From Pseudomonadota bacterium (lineage in GTDB: Bacteria > Pseudomonadota > Alphaproteobacteria > Elsterales > Elsteraceae), in NCBI GenBank assembly GCA_016195115.1, contig JACQAI010000238.1, positions 1 to 19,792 on the forward strand: a stretch of 19,792 nt of DNA, in the 5' to 3' direction. The stretch's first letter is position 1; the number at the start of each line of letters is the position of its first letter. Both the position numbers and the translations under genes were made by a program. The notes under the pieces are model-generated. The model did not search any database and was not told where the DNA came from. It was given only the letters and a program-made list of their open reading frames with translations. This document shows, one piece after another, positions 14,370 to 19,792 of this stretch.

Positions 14370-15689
14370 ATGAGCGCCACGATGGAGATCGCGCTCGCCG
14401 TCGCGGTGCTCGGCACCATGTTCGGGCTGTTGTCGGCCGGGGTGTGGATCGGCATCACCTTGCTGCTGTGCGGCTACGTCGCCATCGAGTTCTTCTCGCC
14501 GGCGCCGTCGGGCTCGCTGCTCGCCTCGACGGTGTGGGACGGCAGCTGGCCGTGGACCCTGACCGCGCTGCCGCTGTTCGTGTGGATGGGCGAGATCCTG
14601 TTCCGCACCAAGCTGTCGGAGGACATGTTCGTCGGCATGTCGCCGTGGCTGCGCTGGCTACCCGGGCGCCTGCTGCACGTCAACATCATCGGCTGCGCCA
14701 TCATGTCGGCGATCACCGGCTCGTCGGCGGTGTGCTCGGCGACCGTCGGGCGCATGAGCGTGCCCGAGCTCAGGCGCCGCGGCTACGACGAGTTCATGGC
14801 GATCGGCACGCTGTCGGGCTCGGGCACGCTCGGCATGCTGATCCCGCCGTCGATCATGATGATGGTCTACGGCGTGGTCGCGCAGGTCTCGATCGGCCAG
14901 CTGTTCATCGCCGGGGTCGGGCCCGGCATCATGATGATGCTGATGTACCAGGTCTACGTGATCGGCTGGGCCAAGCTGTTCCCGAGCCGCCAGCCGCCGC
15001 CCGATCCGCCGATGAGCTTCGGTCAGATGTTCTGGGCGTCGCGCCGGCTGATCCCGGCGATGAGCCTGATCCTGCTGGTGCTCGGTTCGATCTACGGCGG
15101 GCTGGCGACGCCGACCGAGGCCGCCGTGTTCGGCGTCGTCGGCTCGCTGCTGTTCTCCGCGGCGCAGGGCACCCTGACTTGGCCGTCGTTCCAAGAGGGC
15201 CTGATCCAGACCGTCAAGACGACCTGCATGATCAGCCTGATCCTGGCCGGCGGCAATTTCCTGTCGATCGCGCTCGGCTTCACCGGCCTGCCGCACATGA
15301 TGGCGGGCTGGACCGCCGGCTGGGGCATGGACAAGTACACGCTGCTGGTGGTGCTGACGATCGTCTACATCATCCTCGGCACCGCGCTCGACGGCGCCTC
15401 GATGATCCTGCTGACCGCCGCCGTGGTGCTGCCGATGGTGGCGAACGCCGGCATCGACCTGCTGTGGTTCGGCATCTACATGATGATCGTGACCGAGATG
15501 TCGCAGATCTCGTGGCCGGTCGGCTTTTGCTTGTTCGTCGTGCAAAGCCTCACCGGCTGCAGCCTCAACACGGTGTCGCTCGCCACCCTGCCATTCATGA
15601 TCATGCTGATCATCGGCATCGTGCTGATCGCAGCCTTCCCCGAGATCGTGCTCTGGCTGCCCCACCAGATGGTCAACAAGCCGGGGTAA
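14370..15689 (+). CDS. dctM: TRAP transporter large permease, DctM type
   Basis: This 439-residue protein has about twelve membrane segments. Signature regions are PLFVWMGEIL (68-77), ITGSSAVCSATVG (115-127) and GTLSGSGTLGMLIPPSIMMM (146-165), the last being the highly conserved G-x-L-G-x-L-I-P-P-S block around the Na+/substrate site of the ion-transporter superfamily. It is the sodium-driven translocating subunit of the TRAP complex. It starts one base after the dctQ stop. A long palindromic repeat begins 13 bases after its own stop, where the operon presumably ends. Confidence 0.95.
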   Translation: MSATMEIALAVAVLGTMFGLLSAGVWIGITLLLCGYVAIEFFSPAPSGSLLASTVWDGSWPWTLTALPLFVWMGEILFRTKLSEDMFVGMSPWLRWLPGRLLHVNIIGCAIMSAITGSSAVCSATVGRMSVPELRRRGYDEFMAIGTLSGSGTLGMLIPPSIMMMVYGVVAQVSIGQLFIAGVGPGIMMMLMYQVYVIGWAKLFPSRQPPPDPPMSFGQMFWASRRLIPAMSLILLVLGSIYGGLATPTEAAVFGVVGSLLFSAAQGTLTWPSFQEGLIQTVKTTCMISLILAGGNFLSIALGFTGLPHMMAGWTAGWGMDKYTLLVVLTIVYIILGTALDGASMILLTAAVVLPMVANAGIDLLWFGIYMMIVTEMSQISWPVGFCLFVVQSLTGCSLNTVSLATLPFMIMLIIGIVLIAAFPEIVLWLPHQMVNKPG

Positions 15690-15702
15690 CGTCGGACAGT
15701 TG

Positions 15703-15856
15703 AACCTCAAAGACGCGAAGGCGCAAAGGGGAAACACGAAGGCCACAAAGGCCACGAAGAAATTGGGCTGCCGCGCTTGGCGCGGCATCAACTGCTTCGT
15801 GCGCTTCGTGTCCTTCGTGGTTCCCTTTCCCTTTGCGTCTTTGCGTCTTTGCGGTT
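15703..15856. repeat. Long imperfect inverted repeat element (palindromic intergenic repeat)
   Basis: Left arm 15703-15765 and right arm 15789-15856 are reverse complements over about 63 aligned positions with roughly ten mismatches and one gap of about five bases, counted by eye. The centre is a perfect hairpin TGCCGCGC-TTG-GCGCGGCA at 15769-15787. Each arm has two short-repeat zones: CTTTGCGTCTTTGCG-type units at the outer end and CTTCGTG-type units (CTTCGTGnnCTTCGTG) near the centre. The composition differs clearly from the flanking genes. It resembles dispersed intergenic repeats found in several bacterial phyla, here lying between dctM and fhs. The unequal arms suggest an old copy. Confidence 0.88.
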
Positions 15857-15952
15857 AGACCGGGCCGCGCCGCCTTCCCACCGTGCCCAGACTTGACCGG
15901 CGCTGCCGCGTCGATCAGCTTGGCGGGCGCGGTGGAGAAGTTCGGGGGAAAG

Positions 15953-17641
15953 ATGATGACGGCAAAGCCTATGGCGAGCGATATCGAGATCGCGCGGTCG
16001 GCCAAGATGCAGCCGATCGAGCAGATCGGCGCGGGGCTCGACATCCCGGCGGACGCGATCTACCGCTACGGCCCGCACAAGGCCAAGCTGTCGTTCGACT
16101 TCATCCGCACCCTCGATCGGCGGCCGTCCGGCAAGCTGATCCTGGTGACCGCGATCACCCCGACCCCGGCCGGCGAGGGCAAGACCACGACCACGGTGGG
16201 GCTCGGCGACGCGCTGCGCCACGTCGGCAAGAAGAGCCTGATCTGCCTGCGCGAGCCGAGCCTGGGGCCGGTGTTCGGCGCCAAGGGCGGGGCGGCCGGC
16301 GGCGGCTGGGCCCAGGTCGTGCCGATGGACGACATCAACCTGCACTTCACCGGCGACTTCCACGCCGTCGGCGCGGCCCATAACCTGCTGTCGGCGATGA
16401 TCGACAACCACATCTACTGGGGCAATCCGCTCGATATCGATCCGCGCCGGATCGCCTGGAAGCGCGTGATGGACTGCAACGACCGCGCGCTGCGCGAGAT
16501 CGTGGTTGGGCTCGGCGGCGGTGCCAACGGCAACCCGCGCGAGGACGGCTTCGATATCACGGTGGCGTCCGAGGTGATGGCGATCTTCTGCCTGGCGACC
16601 TCGGTCGCCGACCTGCAGCAGCGCCTCGCCAACATCGTGATCGGCCGCAACAAGGCGCGCCAGCCCGTACGGGCGGGCGACCTCGAGGCTCAGGGCGCCA
16701 TGACGGTGCTGCTCAAGGACGCGCTGCAGCCCAACCTGGTGCAGACCATCGAGAACACGCCGGCGTTCATCCACGGCGGCCCGTTCGCCAACATCGCGCA
16801 TGGCTGCAACAGCGTGCTGGCGACCGCGACCGCGCTCAAGCTGGCCAACTATGTCGTGACCGAGGCCGGCTTCGGCGCCGATCTCGGCGCGGAAAAATTC
16901 TTCGACATCAAGTGCCGCAAGGCCGGGCTGTCGCCGGCGGTCGCGGTCGTGGTCGCCACGGTGCGGGCGCTCAAGATGCACGGCGGCGTCGCGCGCGACA
17001 GGCTCGGGGCCGAGAACGTCGGGGCGATCGAGGCCGGCGTCGTCAACCTGGCCCGCCACGTCGAGAACCTGCAGAAGTTCGGCGTGCCGGTGGTGGTCGC
17101 GATCAACCGGTTCACCAGCGACACCGCGGCGGAGTACGGCGCCATCGAGCGCGCCTGCCAGAAGCTCGGCGTGACCGCGCATCCGTGCGCGCACTGGGCC
17201 GAGGGCGGTGCCGGCGCGGCGGCGCTGGCGCGCGACGTCGTGGCGCTCGCCGAGTCGGGCAAAGCGAAATTCAAGCCGCTCTACCCCGACGACATGAAGC
17301 TGGCCGACAAGATCCGCACCATCGCGACCGAGATCTATCGCGCCAAGGATGTCGCGCTCGAGGCCGGCGCGGCGACCCGGCTCAAGCAGATCGAGGACGA
17401 GGGCTACGGCAAGCTGCCGATCTGCATGGCCAAGACCCAGTTCAGCTTCACGACCAACCCCGATCTCAAGGGCGCGCCGAGCGGCCACACCATCCCGGTG
17501 CGCGACGTCCGGCTGTCGGCCGGGGCGGAGTTCGTGGTCGCGTTGTGCGGCGACATCATGACCATGCCGGGGCTGGCGCGCGTGCCCAACGCGACCAAGA
17601 TCGGCCTCGACAAGGACGGCCTGATCGAGAACCTGTCCTAG
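15953..17641 (+). CDS. fhs: Formate--tetrahydrofolate ligase
   Basis: This 562-residue cytoplasmic enzyme joins formate to tetrahydrofolate using ATP, giving 10-formyl-THF for one-carbon metabolism. The N-terminus MASDIEIARSAKMQPIEQIG is typical. The ATP-binding P-loop is TPTPAGEGKTTT at about residues 69-80 (Lys77), followed by REPSLGPVFGAKGGAAGGGW and the DINLHFTGDFHA block. Length matches the family (about 555-560). The start at 15953 (ATG-ATG) has GGGGGA close upstream; the ATG at 15971 better matches family N-termini but has no ribosome site. A frame continuing upstream to 15833 runs into the palindromic repeat and should not be used. No folD or purU is adjacent. It is convergent with the GST gene. 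Confidence 0.96.
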   Translation: MMTAKPMASDIEIARSAKMQPIEQIGAGLDIPADAIYRYGPHKAKLSFDFIRTLDRRPSGKLILVTAITPTPAGEGKTTTTVGLGDALRHVGKKSLICLREPSLGPVFGAKGGAAGGGWAQVVPMDDINLHFTGDFHAVGAAHNLLSAMIDNHIYWGNPLDIDPRRIAWKRVMDCNDRALREIVVGLGGGANGNPREDGFDITVASEVMAIFCLATSVADLQQRLANIVIGRNKARQPVRAGDLEAQGAMTVLLKDALQPNLVQTIENTPAFIHGGPFANIAHGCNSVLATATALKLANYVVTEAGFGADLGAEKFFDIKCRKAGLSPAVAVVVATVRALKMHGGVARDRLGAENVGAIEAGVVNLARHVENLQKFGVPVVVAINRFTSDTAAEYGAIERACQKLGVTAHPCAHWAEGGAGAAALARDVVALAESGKAKFKPLYPDDMKLADKIRTIATEIYRAKDVALEAGAATRLKQIEDEGYGKLPICMAKTQFSFTTNPDLKGAPSGHTIPVRDVRLSAGAEFVVALCGDIMTMPGLARVPNATKIGLDKDGLIENLS

Positions 17642-17650
17642 GGCACCGGC

Positions 17651-17673
17651 GCGGCGGGGGCTTCGCCCGCTGC
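17651..17673. terminator. Candidate bidirectional terminator hairpin
   Basis: GCGGCGGG (17651-17658) pairs with CCCGCTGC (17666-17673), with one G-T pair, around a seven-base loop. It lies in the 43-base gap between the convergent fhs and GST genes, where a shared terminator would be expected. There is no clear T-tract on either side, so efficiency is uncertain. Confidence 0.45.
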
Positions 17674-17684
17674 TGCGCGCTAGA

Positions 17685-18338
17685 CTAAAGCTCGAATTCG
17701 GGGATCAGCCAGGGCTCGACGGCGGCCGCGGTCTGCCACTCGGCCAACGCCGGCAGCGCCAGCACGGCGTCGGCGTAGGTCCGGGCGGCGGCCGGCAGCT
17801 CGATCCCGGCGCCGGTCAGGCGGAGGACCTCGGGCGCGAACATGGCATCCGGGATCGTGAACTCGCCGAACAACAGCGCGCCGCCGCCGCCGTAGCGCGC
17901 GCGGCACGCGGCCCAGATCGCCGTCATGCGATCGATATCGGCGCGCACGGGCGCGCTGACCGACTTGGGCTTCGCGGGATGGCGGCAGTTCATCGGCACC
18001 GCCTGCCGGAGCTCGGCGAAGCCGGCGTGCATCTCGGCCGAGCAGGCGCGCGCCGCGGCGCGCGCCGCGCGATCGGCGGGCCACAGCTTGGCGTCGGTGA
18101 AGCGCTCGGCCAGGTACTCGGCGATCGCGACCGACTCCCAGATCGTCAGCTCGCCGACCGCGAGCGCCGGCAGCCGTCCCGAGGGCGAGTGGCGCAGGAT
18201 CGCGGTCTGGGTGCCGACCTCGCGCAGCGGCACGACCTCCTCATCGAACGGTACGCCGCACTGCTTCATCACCAGCCAGGCGCGCAGCGACCAGCTCGAG
18301 TAGTTCTTGTTGCCGAGATAGAGCTTGTAGTCGGCCAT
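17685..18338 (-). CDS. Glutathione S-transferase family protein
   Basis: This 217-residue protein has an N-terminal thioredoxin-fold domain (about 1-80) and a C-terminal all-helical domain. NKNYSSWSLRAWL at residues 10-22 contains the Ser (14/15) expected to activate glutathione; GRLPAL at 54-59 has the cis-proline (57) and ESV at 68-70 the glutathione-binding Glu-Ser. The Y-S-S-W-S-L-R start is typical of a bacterial group of Ser-type GSTs of unknown substrate. It begins five bases after the stop of the rhodanese gene, so the two are almost certainly in one operon downstream of metZ, consistent with thiol/sulfur handling. Confidence 0.92.
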   Translation of the reverse strand: MADYKLYLGNKNYSSWSLRAWLVMKQCGVPFDEEVVPLREVGTQTAILRHSPSGRLPALAVGELTIWESVAIAEYLAERFTDAKLWPADRAARAAARACSAEMHAGFAELRQAVPMNCRHPAKPKSVSAPVRADIDRMTAIWAACRARYGGGGALLFGEFTIPDAMFAPEVLRLTGAGIELPAAARTYADAVLALPALAEWQTAAAVEPWLIPEFEL

Positions 18339-18343
18339 TGCCG

Positions 18344-18769
18344 TCAGCCCTGCACCCAGGGCAGCCCGTCGTGTTTCCAGCCCGCGACGGCACCGCGATG
18401 GCGGGCGCCGTCGGGCGGCCCCTCGAAGCCGTGGGTGACGTTGTAGCAGTGCGGAAAGCCGCGCTCGGTCATCAGTTTCGCCGCCGCCAGGCTGCACACG
18501 CCGGAGCGGCACAGGAACAGGAGGTGGTGGTCCGGCGTGGCGCCGGCCGCCGCGAGGCGATCGGCGAACCCGGGGTCGACCTCCATCTTGGGATAGACCT
18601 GCCACGACAGCCGCAAGGTTTGCTTGCCGAGCGTCGCCAAGTCGGGCAGGCCGACATAGCCCCACTCCGGCTCGGTGCGGACGTCGACCAGCAGCGCCTT
18701 GGGCTCGCGTTCGAGCAGCGACCAGGCGTCGCGCGGCAGCAGTTCGGCGATATCGGGGGACGCAGCCAT
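18344..18769 (-). CDS. Single-domain rhodanese-like sulfurtransferase
   Basis: This 141-residue protein is a single rhodanese domain. LLVDVRTEPEW at 26-36 is the CH2A-type strand and LCRSGVCS at 86-93 is the active loop, with Cys87 the expected persulfide-carrying residue and Cys92 a second Cys in the loop. Such proteins carry sulfane sulfur from thiosulfate or persulfides to acceptors. The ATG at 18769 is preferred because GGAGG (18775-18779) precedes it by five bases; the GTG at 18781 would sit upstream of that site. It begins 18 bases after the metZ stop and ends five bases before the GST gene, which suggests a role with homocysteine synthesis or sulfide handling. Confidence 0.93.
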   Translation of the reverse strand: MAASPDIAELLPRDAWSLLEREPKALLVDVRTEPEWGYVGLPDLATLGKQTLRLSWQVYPKMEVDPGFADRLAAAGATPDHHLLFLCRSGVCSLAAAKLMTERGFPHCYNVTHGFEGPPDGARHRGAVAGWKHDGLPWVQG

Positions 18770-18787
18770 CTTGGCCTCCACTATGAC

Positions 18788-19792
18788 CTAGCCGACCGCC
18801 GCGGCCGCGGCAAGCCCGCGCTCGACGTCGCGCGCCAGGTCGTCCGGCGACTCGAGCCCGATCGACAACCGCGTGAGACCCTGGGTGATGCCGGCCTGGA
18901 GGCGCGCTTCCTCGCCCATCGCGCGGTGGGTCGTGGTCGCCGGATGGGTGACCAGACTCTTGGAGTCGCCGAGGTTGTTGGAGATGTCGACGATCTCGAG
19001 CGCGTTCATGAAGGCGAACGCCGCCGCCTTGCCGCCCTTGAGCTCGAACGACACCACCGAGCCGCCGTCGGTCATCTGCCGGCGCGCCAGCTCGTATTGC
19101 GGATGGCTGGGCAGCGTCGGGTAGAGCGTACGCGCGACCGCGCGGTGGCCGGACAACTGCTCGGCGATGCGCCGCGTCGTGACGCACTGGCGCTCGAGCC
19201 GCAGGCCCAGCGTCTCGAGGCCTTTCACCAGCACCCAGGCGTTGAACGGGCTCAGTGCCGGGCCGGTATGGCGCAGGAACGGCATCACCTGGTCCTTGCA
19301 GAACTGCGCGTCGGCGAGCACGGCGCCGCCCAGGCAGCGGCCCTGGCCGTCGATGTGCTTGGTCGCGGAGTAGACCACCACGTCGGCGCCGAGTTTCAGC
19401 GGCTTCTGCAGCAGCGGCGTCGCGAACACATTGTCGATCACGACCTTGGCGCCGACGCGATGGGCGAGCTCGGAGACCTTGGCGATGTCGACCAGCGCGA
19501 TCGTCGGATTGGCCGGCGTCTCGAAGAACACGACGCGCGTCTTGGCGCCGATCGCGCGCTGCCATTGGTCGAGGTCGTGCCCGTCGACGAACGTCACCTC
19601 GATGCCCCAGCGCGGCAGCAAGGTGCCGAGGATGAAGAAGCACGAGCCGAACAGGGCACGGCTGGACACCACGTGATCGCCGGTCTTGAGCTGGGCCATC
19701 AGCGCGGCGAACACCGCGGCCATGCCGCTCGCCGTGGCGTGGCACGCCTCGGCGCCCTCGAGCAGCGCCATGCGGCGCTCGAACATCTCGAC
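18788..19792 (-). CDS. metZ: O-succinylhomoserine sulfhydrylase, 5'-truncated by window edge
   Basis: This PLP enzyme of the Cys/Met metabolism family makes homocysteine from O-succinylhomoserine and sulfide. About 334 residues are visible; roughly the first 60 (of near 395-400) lie beyond 19792, and the frame is open to the edge. Visible landmarks are ATASGMAAVFAAL near the window end, the PLP-phosphate/ring region VVIDNVFATP with Asp, and YSATKHIDGQGR with the Schiff-base Lys encoded near 19358-19360. The end ESPDDLARDVERGLA is normal, so the C-terminus is intact. The sequence favours MetZ over MetB or MetY by the SATKHIDGQGR and GPALSPFNAWV blocks. It heads a metZ-rhodanese-GST run. Confidence 0.95.
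   Translation of the reverse strand, partial: VEMFERRMALLEGAEACHATASGMAAVFAALMAQLKTGDHVVSSRALFGSCFFILGTLLPRWGIEVTFVDGHDLDQWQRAIGAKTRVVFFETPANPTIALVDIAKVSELAHRVGAKVVIDNVFATPLLQKPLKLGADVVVYSATKHIDGQGRCLGGAVLADAQFCKDQVMPFLRHTGPALSPFNAWVLVKGLETLGLRLERQCVTTRRIAEQLSGHRAVARTLYPTLPSHPQYELARRQMTDGGSVVSFELKGGKAAAFAFMNALEIVDISNNLGDSKSLVTHPATTTHRAMGEEARLQAGITQGLTRLSIGLESPDDLARDVERGLAAAAAVG

Noticed and set aside
12772..14373. 533-codon plus-strand frame overlapping dctP and dctQ
   Set aside because: Out of frame with both TRAP genes, which are unmistakable; it runs through the repeat only because GC-rich DNA lacks stops.
15703..15856. CRISPR array or tRNA-like structure
   Set aside because: Short units are inverted around a centre, not direct repeats with unique spacers, and there is no cloverleaf or anticodon arm.
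15788..17488. 566-codon minus-strand frame opposite fhs
   Set aside because: Shadow of the strongly conserved fhs gene; no recognisable protein.

Overview
This is a high-GC chromosomal window. Almost every codon in the real genes ends in G or C. The gene content (tripartite TRAP uptake system, AapJ-like amino-acid binding protein, MetZ, HcaT-like permease, alphaproteobacterial-style Fhs start) fits a free-living alphaproteobacterium, perhaps of the Rhodospirillales type. That placement is inferred from gene content only. No rRNA, tRNA, CRISPR, transposase or phage genes were recognised. Genes are densely packed on both strands and no stretch over 300 bases lacks a gene.

Layout. 1-630 (minus): N-terminal membrane half of a protein that leaves the window, resembling the sensor part of GGDEF proteins. 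782-2897 (minus): a PadR regulator, a ChrA-type chromate transporter and a small C-terminal-haem cytochrome c in series. A major facilitator permease (3180-4391, plus) diverges from padR across an AT-rich inverted repeat. 4395-4916 (minus): small metallophosphoesterase. 5128-6718 (plus): a tight cluster of a possible small ORF, a protein with a His...Cys arrangement like CHAT/caspase-fold proteases, and a two-transmembrane-helix protein. This is the best candidate here for an undescribed system. 6803-7834 (plus): amino-acid binding protein without its permease. 7904-8827 (minus): TPR-methyltransferase protein. 9003-10112 (plus): enolase-superfamily enzyme with a K-x-H motif.

10116-12521 (minus): an EthD-like alpha/beta-barrel protein, an HcaT-like permease and a small lipoprotein in a row, diverging from a complete TRAP transporter dctP-dctQ-dctM (12692-15689, plus). 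A REP-like perfect 23-bp hairpin inside a larger palindromic element separates dctP from dctQ. A second, unrelated long palindromic element separates dctM from fhs (formate-tetrahydrofolate ligase, 15953-17641, plus).

17685-19792 (minus): metZ (cut by the window end), a single-domain rhodanese and a glutathione S-transferase, closely spaced like a sulfur/thiol operon.

Most of the window is ordinary housekeeping and transport. The parts deserving a second look are the CHAT-like/2TM cluster with its 14-bp perfect palindrome, the intergenic palindromic repeats, and the padR-chrA-cytochrome block.
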